A stretch of DNA of 64,000 nucleotides. Origin: Lenzites betulinus. Taxonomy: Eukaryota; Basidiomycota; Agaricomycetes; Polyporales; Polyporaceae. The stretch covers positions 1-64,000 of the forward strand of contig JABYQU010000050.1 of assembly GCA_022264855.1 (NCBI GenBank). Direction: 5' to 3'. The notes under the pieces were generated by a model that was not told where the DNA came from, did no database searches, and was given only the letters and a program-made list of their open reading frames with translations. The translations under genes were made by a program, and so were the position numbers. Below are positions 31,395-42,108 of the stretch, piece by piece (the first letter of the stretch is position 1; every line of letters begins with the position of its first letter).

Positions 31395-34300
31395 ATGACC
31401 GTCCTCCGCCGTGCTCCGTTCACTCTCAGGCCTGCCACTCGTCGGGCTTATCATCGTACACAACCGGGCAAGCTTACCATCGGTATCCGTCGTGAAGACC
31501 CTGAGCGTATATGGGAACGGCGCTGTCCACTCACCCCGGATGCTGTCCAGGAACTCGTAGAGAAGGATGGCGTAGACGTCCTCGTGCAGCCATGCGAGCG
31601 GAGGGTGTTCACCTCCAGCGACTTTCTCAAGGTCCGCATACTGCTCCGCTGATACACAACCACCACATTTGTGTTGAACTTACGTTGATATACCAGGCCG
31701 GCGCAAAGCTGCATCCCACCCTCCAACCCGCACATGTCATAGTCGGCATCAAGGAAACGCCTCTCCCCGAAGTCCTCACCGACCCCCTACTTGCCCCTGG
31801 CTCTCATCCACGCGATGATGCCCAGTCACCGCTCGTCCCGCGCACTCTGCTCATGTTCTCCCATACCATCAAGGGACAGCTCTACAATATGGAGCTCCTC
31901 TCCAAGTTCCTCGCCTCCGAGAACCGGAGCGCCCCAGCGGATGGCGCGCTCCTTCCGCGTCTCGTCGACTACGAGCTCCTCACGGGCGAGGACGGCAAGC
32001 GCACAGTCGGGTTTGGCTGGTTTGCAGGCGGTGAGTCCTTTCGTTTTGTTCGAGACCTGGCGCTGGACTATCGGTGCGGTACCTTGTCGCATGGCACCCA
32101 AGCGCTTGCTGTCCGGGAGTACGGTTGTGCGCAATCTAGTGAGGGTGGCCTTTACAGCCGCCGCATGACCACGTCAGTGAAGAGAATTCATGTGTCAATT
32201 GTGCACATGGTCCGTCCCCCGTGTGTCAACGACATGGCTAATGTCGTTTGTGCGTCCAGTCGCGGGAGCCCTGGAGGCCCTCTGTGCTATGGCGCATGCG
32301 CATCTTGAACTCGGTGTAGCAAGCCCATTTCTAGTGAGTTTACATGTGGATGCATTTCGCTCTGCTATGTCAGATTCTGAATTTAGCTATGTGATAGTAT
32401 ACCCCACGACCACATACCCAGCCTTCCCTCGCGTCTATCCGAACCACTCTCCGAAATGTTGTTGGAGCCCAGATCGCCTCGGAGGGCACTCCGAAGAGCC
32501 TTGCGCCCATTGTGATCGGTGTTACCGGGTATGCAGATATTCGACGTGCTGGCATGGCTTGTACTGATCAGTCTTGATAGAACGGGCAAGGTCGCTCAAG
32601 GATGCTTGGACATTCTCGAGGATCTACCGATACAGAGGATTACTGTTGATCAATTGCACAGTGTTGTCACGGATCCAAGTTGGTACTTTTTCTCTGTTCC
32701 TTAGGATTGATCACTCATTGTCACCACCTTCGCTTCAGATACCGACATGCACAAGGTGCGCAAATAGGTACCGGTTCTTGCACCATGCTCATTAATTTAA
32801 AAGGTATATGTTGTACATGCCCACGCGAAGGACTACTTTGTGCGGCGCGACGGTCGTTCATTCGATCGTGCGGACTATTACGCGCACCCCGACGCATACG
32901 TGTCCGAGTTCCATACCAAGGTCCATTCCCGCCCGCGCGCTGATAACTACCAAACACTAAATGCGCACTGTATACAGATTGCACCGTACCTGTCCCTGCT
33001 TCTCCATGGGGCAGGCTGGGGGCCCGCTTTCCCTCGACTCATGACGAACGAGCAGCTTACGACGACGCTCGAGATCGCACAAACATTGGGCAAGGGCCGC
33101 TTCGCCTGCGTCGGCGATATCAGCTGCGACGTCGAGGTAAGCCTGCATGCATCCGCTCACTTCAGCCTCGCATGTTTACCGTTGAGGCACTCAGGGCGGC
33201 CTCGAGTTCCTCACGCGCCACACCACGCTGTCGTCGCCGTTCTACACAGTGCGGCCGGCGACGCTCCCCGCGCATCTGCCCTCGCTCACGACGATGGCCG
33301 TGGACATCCTGCCCACGGCGCTCCCCCTCGAGGCGTCGCAGCACTTCTCGAAGGCGTTCCTGCCTTACCTCCGCTCGGTGCTCGCGGGCTACTCGTCCTC
33401 TGATGTGCAGGGGAAGGAGAGCGGGAAGACGCGGGAAGCAGAGGCGCTGGACCGCGCGACGGTGACGAGCGGGGGAGAGCTGCGGCAGGGATGGGAGTGG
33501 CTGAGGGGCCCGCTAGGGGTCTGGAAGGATGCACTGGAAGCTTCGGCATCTTCAGAGGCTGTCTCTGGGGCTGTGGATGCTACGAAGAAGTCCACCTCTA
33601 CTGGGATGCACCCCAAGAAAGTGCTGATGTTGGGCAGCGGGATGGTCGCGCCGCCTGCAATAAAGGAGCTTTGCAAGCGGCCGGATGTGCAGCTCGTTGT
33701 TGGTCAGTTCTCTCGGCGGTTCTGTGAATATGTGCACATATTAACCGACGGGGTAGCGAGCAACGTGTTAGAAGATGCGAAGCGGTTAACCGCGCCGTAT
33801 GAGAATGCGACGCCCGTTCTGGTGGATGTCAGCGACCCGGTAGCGGTCGAGCGACTCGTTGCTGGCTCCGACGTTGTTATCAGGTGCGAATGACTGCGGC
33901 ACCGATGACCGCGTTGCTGACGGCGCTGCTTGTAGTCTGTTACCAGTGCCCTTCCATCCGTCTGTGGCGGAGTTGTGCATACGGAACGGCAAGCATCTCG
34001 TCACGGCGTCGTATATCTCCCCCGCGATGCGCTCATTGCACGAACGGTCGGCCTCTTCCCCGCTCTACTGCTACTTTTGACTCTGACGCTATGCATTCAC
34101 AGGGCGGTCCAAGCAGATGTCGTGCTCATGAACGAGATTGGGCTCGACCCGGGCATTGACCACTGCTCGGCGATGTCCCTGCTAGACTCCCTCCGTGCGC
34201 AGGGAAAGGAGGTCGTGTCGTTCACTTCTTTCTGTGGCGGTCTGCCCGCACCAGAATGCGCAGATGTTCCGCTCGGATATAAGTTCAGCTGGAGCCCGAA

Positions 34301-35305
34301 GGGTGTGCTGAGCGCCGCATCGAACTCTGCGCGCTTCAAGCTCCGCAACGAGGTATGCCCCCCTCCTCCAGCCACACCAGTCATCCCGCTGACCGCACCT
34401 GCGCGAATCAGGTTTGCGAGATTCCTGGCGCCAACCTGCTCAGCCGCTACTTCCCCGACGTCCCGCTCTCGAACGTCCTCCGCTTCGAGGGCCTCGCGAA
34501 TCGCGACAGCCTGCCGTACGCAGACGAATACGGCCTCGGGCCCGCGGCGCGCACCGTCTTCCGCGGCACGCTCCGCTACCCCGGCTTCGCAGACCTGATG
34601 CACGCGTTCCGCGCGATCGGCCTGCTCGAGGCGGACCCCGCCGCGGCGGTTAACCCGCACCACTGGCATGCGCTCGCGCGCCAGGCCCTCGAGAAGCGCC
34701 TCGGGACGCTAGTGATGGAGGACCCGGCGTCGGTGCGCGCGGCGCTCGCGGACGTGGTGCCCGGTCCGCAGCGGGACGCCGTGCTCGGCGCGCTGCGGTG
34801 GCTGGACATCGTCCCCCCTGCGGTGGGCGGGACGGGCGCGGAGAGCGCGTATGGTGCGTACGACGCGTCGTTGCCGGCCCTCCCGACGACGCCGACGGCG
34901 CCGCTCGATATGTTCGCAGCGCTGCTGGCGCACAAGCTGCGGTACGCGCCGGGGGAGCGCGACCTGGTCGTGCTCTCGCACGAGATCGTCGCGCGGGCGA
35001 AGGGCGCGGAGGGCGCGGAGGAGGTGCATACGTCGGAACTCGTGGCGTATGGCGATGGGGAGGCGTCGGCGATGGCGCGCACGGTGGGGATGCCGGTTGC
35101 GTTTGCCGCGCTGCATGTGCTCGATGGGGGTGTGAGGGCGCGTGGGGTGCAGGGCCCGACGGGCAAGGAGGTGTATGGGCGGATCTTGGAGCGGCTGGAG
35201 GAGGCGGGGTTGGGCATGCGGGAAAGCGTACGGAAGGCTAGTGGGGGAGGTTTGGTGGAGAGGAGCTTGTCGGCGCGGTGGAGGACGATGGGGGAGGTTG
35301 TGTGA
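31395..35305 (+). CDS. Bifunctional lysine-ketoglutarate reductase/saccharopine dehydrogenase (aminoadipic semialdehyde synthase)
   Basis: Catalyses the first two steps of lysine degradation by the saccharopine route. Thirteen exons (31395-31631, 31697-32030, 32260-32333, 32398-32528, 32581-32678, 32739-32755, 32804-32920, 32978-33136, 33195-33702, 33757-33883, 33936-34046, 34103-34352, 34412-35305) give 1018 residues, all in phase. The N-terminus (MTVLRRAPFTLRPATRRAYH) looks like a mitochondrial targeting peptide. The LKR half begins with an alanine-dehydrogenase/PNT-type domain (GIRREDPERIWERRCPLTP) and a Rossmann motif GVTGTGKVAQG; the SDH half has VLMLGSGMVAPPAIKEL and GLDPGIDHCSAMSLL. 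The fused form is that of animal and plant catabolic enzymes, unlike yeast Lys1 and Lys9. One exon is only 17 nt and intron 2 is 229 bp against 48-65 bp for most others. Confidence 0.93.
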
Positions 35306-37274
35306 GTGCCTTGCGGGCGTTGGTTTTGCTGTGCGTCGCATTATCGTACGCAGTACACCTATAATAGTAGCTTTGCTTGGACTTGGAACCTCAGGACCAC
35401 CGGCGTGTCTTGCTCATGATCACACCTTCAAAACCCGGAATCAGCTCGGACTTTCATGTTCATAGGTGCGACCCTACATAGAGTTGTAGTGACGATTCTA
35501 GTCCTTGCTCGATGGTCGTTGTCGTCAATGAAGGCTCTCGCCGTCTCTAGATCTTCTATGAATTTGAGCCGCCCCTCAATGTGAGCGAGCAGACACCCCT
35601 CGTCGGCGAGTGTCTTTCACTTTTTCTGATGCATTATGAAGATCTAGAGCACTGCACGTACATGTAACGGAGACCGCAATATTGTGGCGCGAACATATCA
35701 CTTACCAGTGCAGCCTATGCCACGAATAAATATCCTCGTATTACACCGCTATAATTACCCTCAAGCCACATTCAATGCGCCTCGCCAGGGCTCAGAACCT
35801 CACCCGGTCGATCGGACAGTGCAATCTATGAAGTGGTGGTAATCACACCGAACATCATGGAGGTCAAGGCCGGTGAATATTGATGAGAAGAGTCGCCGAC
35901 AGCCGCTGTCATCTGCTTGTCGATCGCATACTAACTTGCATGGAGTACCGATATTATATATTCTTATACGAAGAAGTGTGTCGTCTGTGGAAGCTCTCCT
36001 CCGTATATATATGCTGCGCACTGATGAACGGGTGTCCCAGAAAGAGGAGGTCGCTCGCAACCCATGGGAGAAGGGAAGAGGCCCGCAACCCTCATCGCCT
36101 CCCGCCTCCCCCGGCAGCCCCTATCATACCGTGCCCAAGCGTGACCCCTCGCAACGATCGAGAAGGACGGCAAGAGGAGCAGGCCTTTACCCCTCTTGCC
36201 GACCTTCCCGCAGGAACCGTTCCCCCACACGACCCAACCAATACGCGCAACGCTCGCAATCACAATCAAATGGAACACGGACGAAGCAAACGAAGAGAAG
36301 CGAGAGAGCGTAGAAAGGAAAGAAAAATGGAGAAAGTCAAAGCAGCCCGCTCGCGCGTCCCTCCTGAGGCTGGTGCACTTGACTTCACCAAACCTACAAA
36401 GTGGCATGTAGAAACGTCAGCGCTGTCCAGTCGTTACGGTAATTGAGAACATGAACTCACTTGTCGGACTTGCACGAGGGAAGGGGCCCGAAGACTCCCA
36501 CCCTCGCTCCGACGGGAGACGACGACCGAAGACCGCCACACAGAGGAGAGGGCGCCATCTCCCCTCTGCACGGACACCCTCCAGCCGCTGCCACCCACCC
36601 CACCAGCAAGCAAAAGAAACACAGAAACTATCACAGTCAGCCTCGTCCCCGCCTCCGAGCCAACCCCATCGGAACGCTACGGAGAGAAAGAAAATGATAA
36701 TGTCAGCCGCGATCAAGTGAGCGTGAGGTGATGGTGGGCGTACCTAGAAGTTCGGCGTTCGTATGAGGCTGACGTGGCTGACAGTCTAGAAGGGGTCACG
36801 GAGACACGCAGAGGAGACCAAGGAAAACGGAACCGAATACTCCCGCGGCAATGCCGGGGAGGCTGACATCGTCGGGTGATCCAAGCCCTCCGTCAACCTC
36901 GCCAACGCCGAGTCCCGTCCAAGTCCGAGGGGGCCGCGTCGTGGTGTCCGTCCGCTTGGCAGTCCGTGACAAATATCTGTGGGGGAGGATAGAGCAGCGA
37001 AGAACGAAATGCGACTGTCTCCGGAAACGCAACGCGGCGTCGAGCGTTGGAAGAACACCGAGCTCACGGGGGTTCATGACGTCCCCGCTCACCCGACGTC
37101 CCGCCGCCGCCGTCAGCCTCACCTCTCCCCCAATCCGGCCGAGGGAGCATTCCAAGCCGGCTTCCGGCGTCCAAGCGGGGTCTTCAGCTGCGCGCGCGAC
37201 TGTCTTTAAGCTGGATGGCGGCCTTTGGGAACCATGGGCTAGGACTCGACAGGAAACAAAAGGGCGATCAACGC
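35306..37274. other. Intergenic region
   Basis: No gene supported. Several GC-rich open frames overlap in different frames between 36,050 and 37,270, none with recognisable domains or convincing splice structure. Confidence 0.4.
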
Positions 37275-37664
37275 TCAAACGGACAGCACAGAATGGTACA
37301 CGATCGAGGCGCGCTTCTGCGCCTCGTGCAGCGCAATCAGCTTGCACTTCATGGACTGGAACTGTATCCCCGCCCTCGGGCGGAAGTCGACGAGGTGGTC
37401 GTGCCGGCGCGGGTCGCGGCGGGGCTGGCGGCGGGGCTCGGGCATCCCCCAGCGCTCGACCTTGACCTCGACCTTGACCGTGACCGCAACCTCGATCTTC
37501 GGCTGCAGCTGGGACTGGGGCTGGACGAACTGGAGGGGCAGGGCGGGGACAGGGGGGCGGTCGAACTGAGCCTTGGGCTTCGGAGGGGGCGACCGGAGCG
37601 TGGACCGGGGGGCGGACGACCTGCGTCCGGACTGGCCAATGGAGCTGTGAACTGTGGACATCAT
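37275..37664 (-). CDS. Small basic Pro-rich protein, unrecognised
   Basis: 129 residues, single exon from the ATG at 37,664 (MMSTVHSSIGQSGRRSS). After a Ser/Pro-rich basic start comes a Val-rich segment KIEVAVTVKVEVKVERW and a C-terminal helix KCKLIALHEAQKRASIV. A TATA box lies about 88 bp upstream. A GTGTAC sequence near the C-terminus could be a donor, so the true end may differ. Its promoter region, but not its coding part, recurs at 45.35 and 57.93 kb. Confidence 0.5.
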   Translation of the reverse strand: MMSTVHSSIGQSGRRSSAPRSTLRSPPPKPKAQFDRPPVPALPLQFVQPQSQLQPKIEVAVTVKVEVKVERWGMPEPRRQPRRDPRRHDHLVDFRPRAGIQFQSMKCKLIALHEAQKRASIVYHSVLSV

Positions 37665-37689
37665 GCTGCGCGTGGGGGAAGTGCGGGGA

Positions 37690-37985
37690 AGTGCGGTGAG
37701 GTAATGGGGGAAGGAAAGATAGGTGAGGGGAAAGGAGGCTGACGGCGTAAGCTATATAGGGTGGAATGACGATCGAGGCTGGGGATGTCATTGAGTGTCG
37801 GTATTCGGGAAAATTCGGGCGCGGGGGTCAGCCTCATTGGGTCCCGGGGGGGCTGGCATTACGCAAATATTGTTGCGATGTCGCGGGCATGGTGATGTCT
37901 CGTGTGGCGGGACGAAAGCTGACGGGAGCGTTCCACTTCAGATGCATGGTGGTCAAAACAAATGTACGTGGCACCTACATCGCGG
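37690..37985 (-). repeat. Dispersed promoter-region repeat, copy on the minus strand
   Basis: Read on the minus strand, this upstream region of the 37,664 gene matches 45,345-45,610 and 57,932-58,197 over about 260 bp, including GCCCGCGACATCGCAA, GGGACCCAATGAGGCTG and CCGTCAGCCTCC, with scattered substitutions. Confidence 0.75.
37752..37759 (-). promoter_or_regulatory. TATA box of the gene starting at 37664
   Basis: CTATATAG, a palindromic TATA box; the two repeat copies at 45 and 58 kb have lost it. Confidence 0.55.
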
Positions 37986-38893
37986 ACACTGCTTGATAGA
38001 CCTAAAGCCAAAAGTGAGCTGCTGTTAGATCATGGTATAATAGGGTTCATGCGGTTGTTGCATGGGCGATGTAGAAGGCAAAGTTAACGATGAGCAACCG
38101 CAACCAGATTGAATAGGTGTTAGCTCCAAGGCCGCAGGGGAACGATGTTTTCGTCACACTTGGTACCAGGTTCCTTTCGCCGTTAGGTCACTCCGAGTCC
38201 TAGTTGCGAGCGAAGCGAGCATCTCTCTGGGTGAATTCAAGCAACCAAACAAATACAAATTGTCCGCTTCGCAAACTTGTAGGTGGCTAAAGGGCCTGTT
38301 GCGCTATGACTCCGATAGAACCTATTCAGATACAATTTTGGTACCCCATTACCATTTCGTACGTACTATACATGCTCAACAGCTAGGAATGGCGGTATAC
38401 CAACACGAATCAATGGAACTACAACACCGATGAAGGTCGTCGGGGTGCTCTGTGGTTTGGCGCCCACGACGCGTGCGGGCGCCAAGTATATGTTGTGGCC
38501 CCGACACACGTTGCTTTGCTCTACCACCATGGGGAGTGAATAGAAAATATAGCTTGCATATAAAATCTGCGATCCTACTGAACAATACTGGAGGTAGCAT
38601 GACTGCTCACGCGCGTAGCGAGCAACCTCGTCCCTGACGAACACTAGTAGATCGACGGCCTTGAAGGAGACGAGGCCGGACAAACGTCGCGCATGCGACT
38701 GAAAGTAGATAAACGACGCCGGTCCACAGATAAATTGTTGCATTCGACATGTAGTTGACCAGAGTAGGAGCAGGCAAAACTTGGGTTCTCGAGACTCGCG
38801 ACGACGACAAGGAAGTTGTGGCTGTGCAATGTTCCCAATGCGGCCCGGGTGGCGAGGTGGCTTGAACACGGACCACGACGACTCGCCGCCGCG
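37986..38893. other. Intergenic region
   Basis: AT-richer than its surroundings; no supported gene or RNA seen. Confidence 0.4.
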
Positions 38894-39380
38894 ATGCCTT
38901 CCGTCCCCAGAGACAACAGGAGCGCGTCCCTCTACGCGCCGTTGCGTCGTCGCATGATTGAAAATGGCGACTGGGACAGGTGAGCGTGTCCGGCTCGACC
39001 GGCAGCGCGTCACGACTGGTGACACGCGTGTTCGATGTTCAATAGGATCGCGGCACGTTTGGCGCGGGAGCTAAATGAGAAGGGGTGGATAGACAGGTTC
39101 AGAGACCTCAGCAAGGGTGAGTAGGGGACTAGGCCCCGCGGGCAGCTGCTGACTGCTTTCTCTTGGCAGAGACAGCGCGGAGGGCGGAAGCGACTGGCGG
39201 TGTGTCAGTCGAGACGCTCATGACCGAGTTGTGGCCCCAAGCCGAGGGTGCGTGAAAAACATATGGACAGTACATCTGAGCTTACCTTGCTTGTTTAAAG
39301 CAGATGAGGTGCCGACTGTGGTGCGTCAGGATACTATAGGAGTGATTCGCAAATTATTGGAGAGGCAGATCGAGTTCTGA
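38894..39380 (+). CDS. SUS1: Sus1/ENY2, SAGA and TREX-2 subunit
   Basis: Sus1 couples SAGA histone deubiquitination with mRNA export through TREX-2. Exons 38894-38979, 39046-39116, 39170-39247 and 39304-39380 encode 103 residues, near the family length of about 96-101. Conserved segments appear in order: LRRRMIENGDWDRIAARL, LNEKGWIDRFRDLSKE, VSVETLMTELWPQAE and VPTVVRQDTIGVIRKLLER. Introns are 66, 53 and 56 bp. The gene being split by three introns in a very short protein is notable given that yeast SUS1 is itself a rare two-intron gene. Confidence 0.92.
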
Positions 39381-39636
39381 CACGGTACCCTTATGATATT
39401 CCACGACTCGGACATGTATTATGGTAAATTATGTTGCTTTCAGACGCATTCGCTAGATACCGTGAGCACAATGGGCACGGTCCAGTGGCGTCTGCGCCCA
39501 GCGAACTCCGAACGTAAACCACGAGTGGTTGTGATCAAATTGCCATTTTAGGAGGAACACTTTGTCGCGCGCATAGACGCCCGTCAGCACTCCCTCCCGT
39601 CTTCCACCACTCATTCTCCGCGCCCGGCTCGCGAGG

Positions 39637-40401
39637 ATGTTTACTCGTACGTGCAGGAGCGCAGTCTCGGCAGTGAGGGGATGTTTGCGGTATAACAGCA
39701 CCTCGGCCGCGTACGTCACACGCTCCTATGGCCACACTGCGGAAGACTGACCATGTCACGACTGCAGGCCTCCCGTTGCAAGCGCGTCCGCCGCAACGCC
39801 TGCCATGGTTCCAATACCGCAGCTGACCGAGCCCGAGTATGCCTCGCGGGTCGTGGACGGCCGAAGCTTGCGACCACCCTACCAGCTGCCCAAAACGCAC
39901 GGCATCCCCGTTGCAACCCTCCATCTGCGCTCCTACCACCCTCGGCTGCTCGACCTCTTCGTCCACTTCGTAGGCCACGCCGCGACCGCGCTCGGCATCC
40001 CGGTCTCGAAGCCGGTCCATCTTCCGACGCAGCGGCGGCTGTGGACCGTCATCCGCGGCCCGTTCGTGCACAAGAAGTCGCAGGAGAACTTCGAGCGGCG
40101 GACGCACAAGCGTCTCATCAAGGCGTGGGACGCGAACCCGGAGGCCGTGGACATGCTCGTGCAGTACCTCGAGAAGCACCTCGCGGCCGGCGTCGGGATG
40201 CGCGCCGTGAAGTGGACGCGGGCGCCGGTGGGTGTAGGTCGGAAGACGTTGGAGTCGGTTATGGGCGAGCTGCGGCTCGACCAGCAGGTGCGGGCGGAGA
40301 AGGTGAAGGCATTGGGTGAGCAGATTGTCAAGGAGGAGCTTGCGGCGGCGGCTAGTACTGCGAAGGAGAGTGCGGTCACCGCGAAGGCAGAGTCGGCATA
40401 G
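39637..40401 (+). CDS. RSM10: Mitochondrial small-subunit ribosomal protein uS10m
   Basis: Component of the mitochondrial ribosome. Exons 39637-39710 and 39768-40401 (57-bp intron, branch CTGACC) give 235 residues. Exon 1 encodes a presequence rich in Arg, Ser and Ala (MFTRTCRSAVSAVRGCLRYN). The S10 domain covers about residues 75-175 with HLRSYHPRLLDLFVHFV, PTQRRLWTVIRGPFVHKKS and NFERRTHKRLIKAWD, typical of uS10m. The C-terminus is an Ala/Lys-rich helix. An ATG at 39,805 would give a shorter protein without targeting signal; the spliced form is preferred because exon 1 makes a good presequence. Confidence 0.92.
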
Positions 40402-40700
40402 ACCACCATATCTTGGGGCGTACCTTGCTCCGTTAATACACATTAATGACTGTCTCTCTGCTTACAACATGCCGGCGCCATCTATGCCTGTAGATCCGCT
40501 TTTTCGCATTATGTATACAGAGCCGAGAGACCTACTAACCCACGGTGCTATGGTACGCTACGGGTCTTTGAGAAAGTGAGGAAAGCCACGTGGGAGAGAA
40601 TTGCCGCCCGTGTTTGGCTGTTTGGCTCGCGGCGTGCGTGCGTTCCTCTGTCTTCGACCACCACCAACACCACCGCCACCGCCTGTGTTTCCCGCTCACG
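40402..40700. other. Intergenic region
   Basis: 3' region of the uS10m gene and promoter of the Mago gene; no other feature seen. Confidence 0.45.
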
Positions 40701-41535
40701 ATGTCCTCATACGAAAACGACCCGTTCTACCTGAGGTATGAAGAAAGCCGCAGGCGTGTGCAGGACTAAGTCTTGCTCACGCCCCCGTTCAGATACTAGT
40801 AAGTCCCGACGCGGCCCGTGCAGCAGCAAACGCGCATGCTGATCGTGATGCAGTACAGGACACTCGGGAAAGCATGGTCACGAGTTCTTGGAGTTTGAGT
40901 ACTCGCACGGACGGCTGCGGTATGCGAACAACTCAAACTACCGCAACGACAGCTTGATCCGCAAAGAGAGTGAGTAGTGTGTTTTTGCCCGGCCTGTCGC
41001 GCACGAATGCCGTCCTGTGCTGCGAAGAGAACTAATCGGTGGTGATGGATAGTGTGGGTCGGCCCGCTGGTCGTGAAGGAGCTGAAGCGTATCATCGAGT
41101 CGAGCGAGATCACGAAGTGAGTTTTCCCTCCACGATGTTGTGTTGGACGCGCAGATATTGAGCACCCCGCGCGGTTCACAGGGAGGACGACATGAACTGG
41201 CCCAAAAAGAACATCGTCGGCAAGCAGGAGCTTGAGATCCGCGTTGGGAACGAGCACATCGCGTTCGAGGCAAGTGTCCTGCCATTTTGTCCTGAAACTT
41301 CTCACCCATGCCCCTTCTCGCGCGTTTCAGACGGCAAAAATCGGCTCGCTGGTTGATATCCAGGATAGCGAGGACCCGGAGGGCCTGCGCGTGTTCTACT
41401 ACCTGGTCCAGGATCTTAAGGTGCGCTTCCTCGCTGCAGTTTCCCGCAAGTGTTTGCTGACGTTCTTTATGTTACTACGTGCAGTGCCTGATCTTCTCCC
41501 TCATCTCGCTCCACTTCAAGATCAAGCCTATATAA
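40701..41535 (+). CDS. Mago nashi, exon junction complex core subunit
   Basis: Mago binds Y14 and forms the exon junction complex deposited on spliced mRNA. Seven exons (40701-40735, 40793-40798, 40854-40969, 41053-41116, 41182-41269, 41331-41420, 41485-41535) encode 149 residues. Family sequence is followed throughout: [76 protein letters not shown], and the C-terminus [16 protein letters not shown]. Exon 2 is a 6-nt micro-exon (ATACTA) needed for the invariant RYY. Intron 5 (41,270-41,330) has a GC donor (GCAAGT). Both unusual splice features lie in the transcript of a factor of splicing-dependent mRNP assembly. Confidence 0.95.
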
Positions 41536-42108
41536 ATACTCGCGCGCCCTCACCTTGCCTGCAACGCATGCAAGTGGGTGAGATGCTTGTTCCGTGCTAT
41601 TCGGTGTATTCTGTATTTGGACCCAAATCAGAGTCTGTTTTTGTGCTCTTGCGGTTGTCGTTGATTCTGCAGAGAAGATGTCGGTTCATCTCGTATCAAG
41701 CGTGTTTTATACCAAAGAGCTTAGCCAGTGCGAAGCTTGCGGGTAAGCGACCTGCCGGTGAAGGTACGGTGATTTCACAAGCATATGCGTCTACAAGATA
41801 ATTGCAACGCAGTAAAACGCTGTCATGTCTCGAACTAGCAAGCCTACGAACCAGTTAAAGCACATCACATTGGCGGTGGAGTGCGTTCGCTGGTCGTAAC
41901 CGGCCTTGACGCAGGCGTTGGAGGGTGCTCTCAAGCATGCCTACCTGCCTGGTCGTAAACAACCCATGCGGCGAGCGTTTGGAACGTCGGGATCGCTCAT
42001 TTTTGAACAAATCATTGGTGTACGCGGCCCGCTTAGACTCCTTCCACTGATTTATTCTTTCTCGCACTACGGCAGCACCACCACAAGTCCGGTCGGTCTC
42101 CCAGAAAT
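41536..42108. other. Intergenic region between convergent genes
   Basis: 3' regions of the Mago and S28 peptidase genes; nothing else supported. Confidence 0.45.

Noticed and set aside
36796..37791. 331-codon minus-strand frame
   Set aside because: Overlaps the better supported 37,664 gene in another frame and its promoter; no family resemblance.
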